This document shows positions 1 to 8,290 of a DNA stretch of 64,000 nt, piece after piece (positions within the stretch are counted from its first letter, which is position 1; the number at the start of each line of letters is the position of its first letter). A program made the translations under genes and the position numbers. Below the pieces are notes generated by a model that was not told the origin of the DNA, ran no database searches, and was given only the letters and a program-made list of their open reading frames with translations. This stretch comes from Micromonospora craniellae (lineage in GTDB: Bacteria > Actinomycetota > Actinomycetes > Mycobacteriales > Micromonosporaceae), in NCBI RefSeq assembly GCF_014764405.1, contig NZ_CP061725.1, positions 3,410,001 to 3,474,000 of the forward strand, written 5' to 3'.

Positions 1-431
1 CGGCTGATGTGGGTGCCCCAGGCGAGCGCCTCGAACATGATCATCATGCCGTGCTCCGCGGCTGCGGCCGCCAGGATCGCGAGCTGCGCCGCCGAGAGGT
101 CGCGGTTGCCGTCGGCGTCCGTGTCGGTGTTGGAGACCACGAGGATCGACTCGGCGCTGAGCCGGCGCATCACGTCGAGCTCGCCGTGGAAGCGCGACAG
201 GACCTCGCGGAACTCACCCGGGGGCACTCCCTCCGCGCGGCGGAAAGGCTGGTAGAGCTCGATGGTGAGTCCGAGGTCGGCGCATCGGTGGGCGCATTCT
301 TCGGGGGTCATCCCGGAGCGCCGCAAGTCGTCGTCGAGCAATTCGATGCTGTGGAATCCCGCAGCGGCGATCGCGGAGATTTTCTCCTCAAGACCGCCGC
401 CTATCGATACGGTTGCCATGCACATCTTCAT
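1..431 (-). CDS. 3-dehydroshikimate dehydratase-like TIM-barrel protein (3' end outside window)
   Basis: The leftward frame from ATG 431 runs open off the left edge, giving about 143 residues. The start reads MKMCMATVSIGG; ATG 419 (MATVSIGGGL) is an alternative. The protein shows the N-terminal half of an AP-endonuclease-2/xylose-isomerase-like TIM barrel: an AAGFHSIELLDDDL segment, then LYQPFRRAEGV and FEALAWGTH. These are typical of QsuB/AsbF-type 3-dehydroshikimate dehydratases, which make 3,4-dihydroxybenzoate (protocatechuate). The Glu of FEALAWG is the expected metal ligand region. It is divergent from the isochorismatase gene, and an iron box lies 54 bp upstream. In that setting it may supply a catechol for a siderophore rather than feed protocatechuate catabolism. 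A generic sugar-phosphate isomerase remains possible because the C-terminal half is missing from the window. Confidence 0.75.
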   Translation of the reverse strand, partial: MKMCMATVSIGGGLEEKISAIAAAGFHSIELLDDDLRRSGMTPEECAHRCADLGLTIELYQPFRRAEGVPPGEFREVLSRFHGELDVMRRLSAESILVVSNTDTDADGNRDLSAAQLAILAAAAAEHGMMIMFEALAWGTHIS

Positions 432-484
432 CGTCTGCAGGCCTCACTGGTCAGCGGGAGATCATCCCTGCCACGGTGGCGAGG

Positions 485-503
485 TTAGGTTAGCCTATCC
501 TAC
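485..503. promoter_or_regulatory. IdeR/DtxR-type iron box (leftward gene)
   Basis: The 19-mer TTAGGTTAGCCTATCCTAC matches the DtxR/IdeR consensus TTAGGTTAGSCTAACCTAA at 17 of 19 positions and is dyad-symmetric. It sits 54 bp upstream of the leftward dehydroshikimate dehydratase-like ORF. Expected function is iron-dependent repression. Confidence 0.85.
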
Positions 504-571
504 CCTCAAGGCAAGCCCGAGTGAGGCATGCGCATACGTGAACCCCTCGCGGAGTTTCCTGCGGCCGAGTC

Positions 572-590
572 TTAGGTTAGGCTGACCTTA
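572..590. promoter_or_regulatory. IdeR/DtxR-type iron box (rightward operon)
   Basis: TTAGGTTAGGCTGACCTTA matches the same consensus at 17 of 19 positions and lies 27 bp upstream of the GTG start of the isochorismatase gene. Each divergent transcript thus has its own box, which supports calling the locus a siderophore locus. Confidence 0.87.
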
Positions 591-616
591 CTTGACCGGG
601 AGAAGGGCTGTCGCTG

Positions 617-1231
617 GTGTTGCCCAGAATCTGCCCGTACTTCATCCCGACCGGCTTCGACCTGCACCGCGCGCGAGTCGGATGGAAACCCGATCCGGCC
701 CGCGCCGTCCTGCTCGTGCACGACATGCAGAACTACTTCCTGGCCCCGTTCGGCATCGCCGACCAGGCCCTGGCCGCCCGGGTCGTGCGCAACATCGGCA
801 TGCTGCGTGAGTGTGGCATCCCGGTCGTCTACACGGCTCAGCCAGGTGGACAGACACCGGCTGAGCGGGGCCTGCAACAGGACTTCTGGGGCGACGGCCC
901 ACCGGACGATCCCCGCGCGCTGGCCATCGTGGACGCACTCACCCCGGCGGCTGGTGACCTCCGTCTCACCAAGCGGCGTGACAGCGCGTTCGCCGGCACC
1001 GTGCTCGCCGACTTGCTGGGCGACCGGGACCAACTGATCATCACGGGGGTCTACGCGCACGCAGGAGTGCTCGCGACGGCGCAGGACGCTTTCATGCGCG
1101 ACATCCAGGCGTTCGTGGTGGCGGACGCGGTCGCCGACTTCAGCCCCGCCCATCACCGCGAAGCGCTCCGCCGCGTGTCGGACCGGTGCGGTGTGGTCGG
1201 CACCGCCGCCGAGATCGCCGAACTCCTCTGA
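617..1231 (+). CDS. Isochorismatase (isochorismate lyase-type hydrolase), no carrier domain
   Basis: The 204-residue protein hydrolyses isochorismate to 2,3-dihydro-2,3-dihydroxybenzoate on the route to 2,3-dihydroxybenzoate. Family signatures are in order: LLVHDMQNYFL (catalytic Asp), PVVYTAQPG, DFWGDG, LTKRRDSAF (catalytic Lys) and ITGVYAHAG...TAQDAFMRDI followed by DAVADFS. As in true isochorismatases, Gly replaces the nucleophilic Cys of the related amidases. The aryl carrier domain found at the C-terminus of EntB/DhbB is absent; the protein ends after the hydrolase domain. The start is GTG 617, followed by TTG. The monooxygenase gene follows 26 bp downstream, so the two are probably co-transcribed from the IdeR-boxed promoter. 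No 2,3-dihydro-DHB dehydrogenase or isochorismate synthase lies in the window. Confidence 0.9.
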   Translation: MLPRICPYFIPTGFDLHRARVGWKPDPARAVLLVHDMQNYFLAPFGIADQALAARVVRNIGMLRECGIPVVYTAQPGGQTPAERGLQQDFWGDGPPDDPRALAIVDALTPAAGDLRLTKRRDSAFAGTVLADLLGDRDQLIITGVYAHAGVLATAQDAFMRDIQAFVVADAVADFSPAHHREALRRVSDRCGVVGTAAEIAELL

Positions 1232-1257
1232 TTTCGTGTTCGAAGAAAGGGCAATCC

Positions 1258-2601
1258 ATGTCTGCCGCGGACATCGAGGTGTACGACCTCGTCGGCATCG
1301 GCTTCGGCCCATCGAACCTGGCCCTCGCCATCGCCGTCGAGGAACACAATGCCCGCTGCACGCGGGCCGAGGATCGCATCTCCGCCATCTTCCTGGAGAA
1401 GCAGGACGACTTCGGCTGGCACCGCGGCATGCTCTTCGACAACGCCACCATGCAGGTGTCGTTCCTCAAGGACCTGGTCACCATGCGCAACCCGGCCAGC
1501 GACTTCAGCTTCGTGTCGTACCTGCACGCGCACGGCCGGCTCGCCGACTTCATCAACTACAAGACGGTGTATCCGCTGCGCGTCGAGTTCCACGACTACT
1601 TCCGGTGGGCGGCCGGCCGGATGAGCGAGGTGGTCCGCTACGGCCACACTGTCACCGACGTGGTCCCAGTGCCCGGCGGCGACCTCGTCGACGTGATCGC
1701 GGCGACGCCGTCAGGGGGCCGTACCGTCCGCGCCCGTAACGTCAGCCTTGCGCTGGGCCTCGAACCGAGCCTGCCGCCCGGCGTGAAGCCGAGCGAGCGG
1801 ATCTGGCACAACCTCGACATCCTGCACCGCGTGGCCGCGTTCGAGGTGGCCGAGCCCCGCCGTCTCATCGTCGTCGGCGCCGGCCAGAGCGCCGCCGAGT
1901 CGGTCAGCTTCCTGCACAGCCGCTATCCCACGGCCGAGGTCTGCTCGGTCTTCTTCCGGTACGGCTACAGCCCCGCCGACGACAGCAACTACGCCAACCG
2001 CATCTTCGACCCGGAGGCCGTCGACGTCTATTACGACGCCCCCGCAGACGTGAAGCGGATGCTGTTCGACTATCACCGCAACACCAACTACTCGGTGGTC
2101 GACGGCGACCTCATTGAGGAGCTGTATCGCCGCCAGTACGCGGAAAAGGTGCTCGGCCGCCCCCGGCTGCGCATGCTGAACGCGTCCCGGGTCGCCGAGC
2201 TGACCGAGACCCCGGACGGCGTATGGGCGGTGGTCGAACATCTGCCGAGCGGCGAGCGCGAGCCGATGGACGCCGACGCGATCGTCTTCGCCACCGGCTA
2301 TCGCCCGGTCGACCCGGCCCGGCTCCTCGGCGCCGCGGGCGAGTTGTGCCTGCACGACGACGAGAGCCTGCTGCGAATCGGCCGTGACTACCGCCTCGAG
2401 ACCGGCGATCAGCTACGGGCCGGCCTCTATCTACAGGGCGGCACCGAGCACGCGCACGGGATAACCGCCACCCTGCTGTCCGCGGTGGCCGTCCGATCCG
2501 GTGAGATCGTGGCGTCGATCGCGGCTGCAGTCGCGGACCGCGCCCCGGTCCCGCCCGCCGCGGGCCGCCCCCTGGCGACGATCGGGGAGCGCTATTCGTA
2601 G
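1258..2601 (+). CDS. L-ornithine N5-monooxygenase (siderophore hydroxamate)
   Basis: A 447-residue FAD/NADPH N-hydroxylating monooxygenase. It has the FAD motif GIGFGPSN (residues 13-20), MQVSFLKDLVTMRNP in the first third, an NADPH-binding VGAGQSAAE near residue 206, then the NTNYSVVD segment and the C-terminal FATGYRP. The NTNYSVVDGDLIEELY stretch resembles ornithine (PvdA/SidA) more than lysine (IucD) enzymes, but substrate is inferred. ATG 1258 is chosen over an upstream in-frame start because GAAAGG lies just before it and the FAD motif follows at the normal distance. It makes N5-hydroxyornithine, a hydroxamate building block. With the catechol genes beside it, a mixed catechol/hydroxamate siderophore is likely. 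Confidence 0.9.
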   Translation: MSAADIEVYDLVGIGFGPSNLALAIAVEEHNARCTRAEDRISAIFLEKQDDFGWHRGMLFDNATMQVSFLKDLVTMRNPASDFSFVSYLHAHGRLADFINYKTVYPLRVEFHDYFRWAAGRMSEVVRYGHTVTDVVPVPGGDLVDVIAATPSGGRTVRARNVSLALGLEPSLPPGVKPSERIWHNLDILHRVAAFEVAEPRRLIVVGAGQSAAESVSFLHSRYPTAEVCSVFFRYGYSPADDSNYANRIFDPEAVDVYYDAPADVKRMLFDYHRNTNYSVVDGDLIEELYRRQYAEKVLGRPRLRMLNASRVAELTETPDGVWAVVEHLPSGEREPMDADAIVFATGYRPVDPARLLGAAGELCLHDDESLLRIGRDYRLETGDQLRAGLYLQGGTEHAHGITATLLSAVAVRSGEIVASIAAAVADRAPVPPAAGRPLATIGERYS

Positions 2602-3074
2602 CGGACCGCGTCGTGCCGGGTCAGCGCGCCGAGCAACGGCACTCGGCGGCCGACGACAGCAGCACGATGAGCAGGCCAGCGCCGGCCTACAGCAGGACCG
2701 CAGCTCCGTCCAGCGCCACGTCACGACCCGGCCATCGGGACGCTGGAGGTCGTGAGTCACGCTCACTCCCCGCCGCTCCTGATCGACGCTCGCGGCGGTG
2801 CCACGTACATACCGGTGGCCCCGGTGGCCCCGGCGCGCCATCCTGCTTAGCCCTCGTTGACCGCGGTCGTCCATGTCAGAGCGCATGCATCGTCGCCGAC
2901 GGTGACGAGCAGGGTGGTGTCGTCAGCGGGAATAGGCCCGTCCGTAGTTTCCAGACCCAAAACAACTCGCTAAGCTGTTGATCTAGGCCCGTACCTGGGG
3001 CGGCTGCCTTGGGGAGCGAGTTGCAGGGGAGACATTTCGCCGTTCCCTGCGATCCCGGTACGTGGGATGCGAGA
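2602..3074. other. Intergenic, no gene supported
   Basis: About 470 bp between the monooxygenase and the integrase. Frames on both strands are open because of the base composition, but none has family resemblance, a ribosome-binding site or consistent codon bias. It may be the left junction of the integrase-bearing element; no tRNA-like attachment sequence was seen. Confidence 0.5.
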
Positions 3075-4019
3075 TCATCGCCGGTGCCTCCGGTGGTGCT
3101 CGTCGTTCTCGGCGGTGATAGGCGCGGAGGTCTCCTCGCCGAGCCGGACGTAGATGCCGAGGGTGGCCAGGCGCCGGTGGCGGGACTTGGCCTGTAGCTC
3201 GGCGGCGCTACGGCCCTTGGCGGCCAGGTGCGTCAGCCCGGAGTGGCGCAGTTGGTGGAGGGTGTACCCGATCCCGTGCGGGTCGTGGAGCTTGGAAGCA
3301 TGCTTGAACAGGTACTCGGCGCGCGGGTAGGACAGCCGGCCGCGGCCGGTGTCTGGGCAGATGTCGCCCAGGGCCGGCGCGCGGCGGCCGGTGGCGGGTG
3401 CGCGCCGGTCGGCGAGGAACACCGGTCCGGCGGTGCGCCCGGCTAGCAGCCGGGGCAGAAGTCGGGCAGTCGGGGTCTCCCAGTGCACGTAGGCGCGGTC
3501 GCCGCCCTTCTCGGTGATCAAGGCGCGGCGGAACTCCATGTCGAGGTCGGGCACGTCCAAGCCGAGAATTTCCTCGGCGCGGGCGCAGGTCTCGTAGAGC
3601 ATTCGCCACAGGATCCGCTCGCGCAGCGGGTGGCGGTCGTCGGTGAACAGCCGGTCGAGGCGGGCGCGGGGAATGGCTTTGTCCCGGGTCTGGGTGACTT
3701 TGCGGCGTTCCAGTTGTCGGCCGGGGTCAGTGGTCAGCCAGTCCTGGCGGCGGCAGTAGGCGGTGAACGAGGTCAGCGTGGACAGGTGCTTGTTCCAGGT
3801 GTTCGCGGCCCCCTGGTCCCAGCGGGCCATCGTCTGCTCGTAGATCTCCGGGGTGAGCGCGGCGACCGGGAGTTGGTCACCGGTGGTCTCTCGTAGCCGG
3901 CGCAGGGTCTCGGTGTAGGAGGCGCGGGTGGGGTCGTTGTGGAGCCGGTCGAGAAACGCGTCGACGGCGACCACGAGCGCGACCGGGCGGCGGGCGGTCG
4001 GTAGCGGGATCACGGACAC
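3075..4019 (-). CDS. Tyrosine recombinase (integrase), intact
   Basis: A 314-residue phage-integrase-family protein. An N-terminal SAM-like core-binding domain (residues about 15-95) is followed by the catalytic domain with a complete set of active-site residues: R147 (in ETCARAEEI), H255 and R258 (LHQLRHSG), H281 (SRHRR) and nucleophile Y290 (LGIYVRLG). The protein would catalyse site-specific integration or excision. The gene is divergent from the ribbon-helix-helix protein, with several palindromes between them that could control both. Length and motifs are complete, so it is probably functional. No recognisable att duplication was found around it. Confidence 0.93.
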   Translation of the reverse strand: MSVIPLPTARRPVALVVAVDAFLDRLHNDPTRASYTETLRRLRETTGDQLPVAALTPEIYEQTMARWDQGAANTWNKHLSTLTSFTAYCRRQDWLTTDPGRQLERRKVTQTRDKAIPRARLDRLFTDDRHPLRERILWRMLYETCARAEEILGLDVPDLDMEFRRALITEKGGDRAYVHWETPTARLLPRLLAGRTAGPVFLADRRAPATGRRAPALGDICPDTGRGRLSYPRAEYLFKHASKLHDPHGIGYTLHQLRHSGLTHLAAKGRSAAELQAKSRHRRLATLGIYVRLGEETSAPITAENDEHHRRHRR

Positions 4020-4114
4020 CTCGACGGCCCCTTCCGATGATGTGACACAGAATGTGCCTGAGTCACCATCACCCTGGTGCTGTGTCCAGCAGGTGGTGGT
4101 GGGTGGATCGCCGA

Positions 4115-4207
4115 CCTCTGTGACAGAGGCTACGGGATTCTCTGTCCCAGAAGGTCAACGAGTGGCGCTGACATCCCCACCTCAAAGACACTGCATTTTC
4201 TGATGCA
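4115..4207. promoter_or_regulatory. Palindromes in the integrase/RHH divergent promoter
   Basis: CCTCTGT-g-ACAGAGG is a perfect 15-bp palindrome at 4115-4129, and a further CTCTGTC half-site follows at 4140-4146. A second dyad, TGCAT-N6-ATGCA, is at 4192-4207, 20 bp before the RHH start codon. These are plausible operators for the RHH protein itself; this is inferred from symmetry and position only. Confidence 0.5.
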
Positions 4208-4226
4208 ATCGGCTAGGGTATGCGTC

Positions 4227-4715
4227 ATGACCTCCTCCGACGCGTCCTCGATCTACATCCGCATGCCTGCCGACCTCAAGAGCGCGGTCGACGACCACGC
4301 CAAGGCGCGGGGCAGCACGGTGACCGGCGCGGCGGTGGATCTGCTCGGCCGAGGTCTGCAAGCGGTCGCCGATGAGAGGTCCGTCGCCGACCTGCAAGCC
4401 GCGCTGTCCCGCTCGGTCACGGAGAAGGCGGTCGTGGAGGCCGAGCTGGTGACCGCGCGAGCGCAACTGGCCACCCTCGGAAACTTCGTCGACCGGGCTG
4501 GCCAGCGGGTCGGCACCTGCCCGAGCTGTCGGCAGCCGATCAGCGGTGCCGACGTGTTCGCGGCCAGTCGGTGCCCGGCCTGCGGCCAGCCGCTGACTGA
4601 ACTGCTCGCCCCGAAGGCCAACAGCGCCACAGGGATCGACCAGCGGGAGCTACTGCTGTTCGCCGGCGCGCTCGGTGCACTGATCGGCGTCGCCTACCTG
4701 TCCACCAAGAAGTAG
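4227..4715 (+). CDS. Ribbon-helix-helix / coiled-coil / zinc-ribbon / membrane protein
   Basis: A 162-residue protein with four visible parts: an N-terminal CopG-like ribbon-helix-helix segment (residues 8-45, SIYIRMPADLKSAVDDHAKA), a heptad-like helix (about 50-90), a zinc ribbon with C98, C101, C116 and C119 (CPSC and CPAC), and a C-terminal hydrophobic helix (142-158) ending in KK. ATG 4227 is chosen because the RHH strand begins right after it; the upstream extension has no family content. The combination suggests a membrane-tethered DNA-binding protein. It is followed 25 bp later by a small gene with a good ribosome-binding site. Function unknown; a role in maintenance or regulation of the adjacent integrative element is a guess. 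Confidence 0.75.
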   Translation: MTSSDASSIYIRMPADLKSAVDDHAKARGSTVTGAAVDLLGRGLQAVADERSVADLQAALSRSVTEKAVVEAELVTARAQLATLGNFVDRAGQRVGTCPSCRQPISGADVFAASRCPACGQPLTELLAPKANSATGIDQRELLLFAGALGALIGVAYLSTKK

Positions 4716-4740
4716 TCCATCCAGTAGTAAGGAGAACCAG

Positions 4741-4926
4741 ATGAAGAAGTCGCACATGACGGTGCTGACCGTCGCCGTCACCATCTGCCGCATCGCCACC
4801 CTGATCAAGGGCGCGGAGCAGTGGGTGATCAACGCGAACCGCGTACGAGCCGACCCATCCCCCGCCAACCTGACCAAGCTGGCCCTCGCCAGCGGGGTCC
4901 TGCTCACCGCCGTACGGAGCATCTGA
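4741..4926 (+). CDS. Small hypothetical protein (61 aa)
   Basis: ATG 4741 is preceded by AAGGAG at ideal spacing, and the frame is 61 residues with a Lys-rich start (MKKSHMTVLTVAVTICRIA) and an amphipathic-hydrophobic character throughout. It follows the zinc-ribbon gene by 25 bp and precedes a strong hairpin, so it is probably the last gene of a two-gene transcript. No family recognised. Confidence 0.6.
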   Translation: MKKSHMTVLTVAVTICRIATLIKGAEQWVINANRVRADPSPANLTKLALASGVLLTAVRSI

Positions 4927-4971
4927 CCAAAGATCAGATGCTCGGCGAAAGGGGACGGTCACCCAAGCGCC

Positions 4972-5014
4972 AATCTGGCCCCGCGCAGCACCTGGTGCTG
5001 CGCGGGGCCAGATT
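4972..5014. terminator. Perfect 21-bp-arm hairpin
   Basis: Two perfect 21-nt inverted arms (4972-4992 and 4994-5014) surround a single base, giving a very stable GC-rich stem. There is no T-tract, as is common for actinomycete terminators. It separates the rightward small gene from the leftward Tn3 remnant and could act in both directions. Confidence 0.7.
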
Positions 5015-5110
5015 CGTCAGCCTCTGACCAGCGAGGGCATGCGATGACAACGGTTGACGAACACCACCGGCGGCTGCCCGGCAGCGGGTTCACGTGCCAG
5101 CGGTGGGTGG

Positions 5111-6100
5111 TCAGCGGTGTGCCGGGGTGACCTCGGCCAGCCGCAGCGGCCGGTAGCCGTCGGTGTCGAGCTGGGCGAGTTCGCCGTCGATGTCGACCGA
5201 GTGGGTGCCGTAGAAGTGGACGTTCTCGTGGTGGGTCGGCCAGATGTGCGCCAGCACCTCGGCGTCGACGTCGCGGCCGGCCCAGCACAGGGCTGCTAAG
5301 CCGAGGCCGTGGTACTCCGTCGACCAGCAGACGATCGCGTTGGTGGCCAGGGTCAGGCACCACATCTGCTTGGTCTGCTGCTCGTGGTGGCGGCGGCGCA
5401 GCGCTCCCTCGCCGGCGTACGCAAGGGAGCGGCGCAGAGCGTGCAGGTTCTCGCCCTTGTCGAGCTGCCGGGAGATCCGCCGCCGGTAGGTCTCGTCGGC
5501 CAGGCACCGGGCGGCGTAGACGGTGCGGCGCAGCGCCCCGTACTCCTTGATCGCGCTGGTCAGCGCGTTCTGCTGCCGTTTCGAGAAGCACAGCTTCCCC
5601 ACGACCAGTGCTGCGGTCGGGTGGCCGCCCTGCACCGAGGCGGCGACACGCAGCAGATCGTCCCAGGTACTCGTGATCAGGTCGGTGTTCAGGCGACGGG
5701 CCAGCAGGCCGCCCGCGCGCGGGTAGCGGACGAGGAAGTCGGCGTTCGGCCCGGTCCGGTACAGGGTGATTTTCCCGAGGTCCCGGATGCGGGGCGAGAG
5801 TTGCTTGCCGACCAGGTCGAACAGGACGAAGTTGGCCAGGGTCGCGCCGTGGGTGTCGGTGGCGTGCTCGAACACCGGCAGGTCGGTCTCGTTGCCGAGC
5901 AGTCCGTCGAGTACAACTGCACCGCCACACCCAGCACGTTGCGGGCCGTGCGGAACTGGCGAACGAACGCCTCGTCCGCGCCGGTCGACCCGGCGACGTG
6001 GTGCTGTCTCATGTGCAGCCACAGCGTCTGGCGGCTCGCATCCGGGTTGTTGGGCGACCAGTTGAGAGGCTGGGCGCTTCTGGAGTTGCATTGTTGGTGA
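5111..6100 (-). pseudogene. Tn3-family transposase, C-terminal remnant
   Basis: Leftward reading gives the C-terminal DDE region of a Tn3-family TnpA. Visible segments are VLDGLLGNETDLPVFEHATD, LSPRIRDLGKITLYR, the SAIKEYGALRRT region and a C-terminal NAIVCWSTEYHGLG...WPTHHENVHFYG. Only about 280 of the usual roughly 1000 residues remain. The 5' part changes frame near 5900: an upstream segment ending VQLYSTD is in another frame from the VLDGLLGNETD segment. It is therefore truncated and frameshifted, and no resolvase or terminal repeats were recognised. Confidence 0.85.
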
Positions 6101-6160
6101 TCGCTATAGTCCTTGCGGTGTGTCAGGTTGGGGTGACTGACAGCGCAAGGGGGTCTGCCG

Positions 6161-8290
6161 GTGAGCTGGGATGTCGTGGCCGCGGAGGCGGCGAAGACCG
6201 TCACGGCAGGCGTCGGTGGTGTCGTGGTGGCCGGTGCGGGTGGGGTGATGCGGGCATTGCTGCGTCGGCTCGGCGCGCTGCCGAATGATCCGGAGAAGTT
6301 GCGGGACGCGATTCTGGAGGCGGGCGAGCGGGATCCGCATTTCGCTGCGGAGGTCAGCGTCGCGTTGGCGGCGGTGGCAGGTGCGGTGACCGAGAGTGGC
6401 GTTCTGCCGCCGGCGGTGTTCCTCGATCGGGATGCGGCGCGGGTGGAGTTGGCGGAGCCGGGTGTGCATCTGGTGGCGGGGGTGCACGGGGTGGGTAAGA
6501 CCGCTTTGGTGCTCCAGGTCAGCCACGAGGCAGCGGGCCGGTTTCCGGGTGGGCGGGTGTATGTCGACCTGGATGTTTACCGGGTGGGCGAGGCGTTGCA
6601 GGTTGGTGAGGTGCAGGCGGCGGTGCTGCGTCAGCTCGGCGTGCCGGTCGCTGAGGTTTCCCTGGCGGTGATGGCGGAGCAGTACCGGCGTGCGTTGGTG
6701 CACCGGCGGTGTGTCCTGGTGTTGGACAACGTGCTTGGCGCGGCGGAGGTGTCGGCGTTGGTGCAGCCGTGGCCGGCGAGCCTGGTGTTGGTGACGGCTC
6801 GCCGGTTGACCGATGATCTACGCGCCTGGGCGCCGACCGCGCCGGTGATCCTGCACGGGTTGGACGAGCAGGGCGCATGGGAGATGCTGGAGCATCGCTG
6901 TCCCGGGATGCTGGCGGCCGAGCCGGCCGCGGCGCGGGAACTGCTCGAGTTGTGCGATCGGATCCCGTTCGCCATCGTGCAGGTCGCCGTGCGGTTGTCT
7001 CGGCGGCGCGGCGTTGCGGGGGCGGTTGCGGCGGTTCGGGACGAGCTTGCCAGCAGCGATGACCCGGGTGAGTTGATCCTGCGGTGCCTGGGCCAGACGA
7101 TTCGGGAGCTACCCGACGCGACCGTCGATGACCTGATCGTCTTGGCCACGCAACCGGTGCGGGACTTCAGTCACGAGGCGGCGGTAGCGGCGGTGGGGCA
7201 TGGTGTCGACCGCCTGATCGACGCCGGGTTGGTGGTCGCCGAGACGCGGGGTCGGCTGCGGTTGCCGGGGCTGATCCGTGACCACGCGCTACGGATGCTC
7301 CCAGACCACGCGGTCGACGCCGATACGCCGTTCGAGCGGCTGCTCACGTTCTACCGGGACCGGGCGGTCGCGGCGGACCTGGCTGGCGGTCAGCGGCTGC
7401 GCCGCTACCAGGTTCCGTCTGGACTGGGGTGGAACCCGTCGTGGTCGGTGCCGCTGGATTGGTTGGAGACCGAACTGGCGGCGATCGTCGCGGTCATCCC
7501 GCGTGCCTTCCATGCCGGCCGGTTCGTGGAGGTGACGCAGTTGTGCGGTGCGCTGGAGCCGCTGCTGACCAGCCGCGGCCACCATTGGCGGATCTCCGGC
7601 GCCAACGAGTGGGGCGTGCGGGCCGCCCGCGCGCTCGGTGACCGGGTGCTGGAGGCACGCATTCACGCCGCGCAGGCACGCCTGTTCACCCAACTACATC
7701 TACTCGACCGGGCGGAAACCGCCCTGACCGAAGCAGAGCGCCTGCTGGCCACGACCGATGACGCGCACATGCATTCGTCGGTCGGGGAGTTCCGGGGCCG
7801 GCTGGCCGAGGCCCAGGGCGACTACGGCGCCGCGGAACAGGCGTTCCGCCGCTGCCTCGTCATCGACGAGCGGCAGCAGTTGCGCAGGGCCGCCGGGATC
7901 CACCATCGGATGCTCGCCAACGTGCTGCTGCATCTCGGCCGGCCGCAGGAGGCTCTGCCGCTGCTGGCCACCGCGTTCACGTTGACCGATGACGTGCGCA
8001 ACGCCGCCCGTGCGCATACCGTGGCGGCCCGCGCCCATCTCGCGCTCGGCGACCTGCCGCAGGCACGCGCCGCGATCGGACTGGCCCGTCAGATGGTGGC
8101 CGAGGCCACGGCGACGCAGTACGAGGTCGAGTTGGCCGACATCGAAGCCGAACTGGCCTGGCGCGGCGGCGACCCCGAGACGGCCCGCGCCCGCTGGGGC
8201 TGGATCGCCCAGCTCTACTGGAACACCGGGGATCCCCGCTTCGACCGATACCTGCGCAAGCTCAACGTGCTACCGCCACCACCCCGATAA
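6161..8290 (+). CDS. STAND NTPase with C-terminal TPRs
   Basis: A 709-residue signal-transduction ATPase of the NB-ARC/AP-ATPase type. Walker A is GVHGVGKTA (about 107-115) and Walker B CVLVLDN (about 184-190), followed by an LVTARR sensor-like segment, the IPFAI winged-helix lead-in and, from about 480, TPR-like helical repeats. The first 90 residues are a short Gly/Val-Ala-rich helical segment instead of the HTH/SARP domain usual in actinobacterial STAND regulators. The start is GTG 6161. Such proteins sense a ligand through the repeats and signal by oligomerisation, and some are anti-phage (Avs-like) proteins. Its place among mobile remnants fits defence, but no nuclease or TIR effector is visible. 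Its 3' end overlaps the convergent glycosyltransferase gene by 29 bp. Confidence 0.8.
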   Translation: MSWDVVAAEAAKTVTAGVGGVVVAGAGGVMRALLRRLGALPNDPEKLRDAILEAGERDPHFAAEVSVALAAVAGAVTESGVLPPAVFLDRDAARVELAEPGVHLVAGVHGVGKTALVLQVSHEAAGRFPGGRVYVDLDVYRVGEALQVGEVQAAVLRQLGVPVAEVSLAVMAEQYRRALVHRRCVLVLDNVLGAAEVSALVQPWPASLVLVTARRLTDDLRAWAPTAPVILHGLDEQGAWEMLEHRCPGMLAAEPAAARELLELCDRIPFAIVQVAVRLSRRRGVAGAVAAVRDELASSDDPGELILRCLGQTIRELPDATVDDLIVLATQPVRDFSHEAAVAAVGHGVDRLIDAGLVVAETRGRLRLPGLIRDHALRMLPDHAVDADTPFERLLTFYRDRAVAADLAGGQRLRRYQVPSGLGWNPSWSVPLDWLETELAAIVAVIPRAFHAGRFVEVTQLCGALEPLLTSRGHHWRISGANEWGVRAARALGDRVLEARIHAAQARLFTQLHLLDRAETALTEAERLLATTDDAHMHSSVGEFRGRLAEAQGDYGAAEQAFRRCLVIDERQQLRRAAGIHHRMLANVLLHLGRPQEALPLLATAFTLTDDVRNAARAHTVAARAHLALGDLPQARAAIGLARQMVAEATATQYEVELADIEAELAWRGGDPETARARWGWIAQLYWNTGDPRFDRYLRKLNVLPPPPR

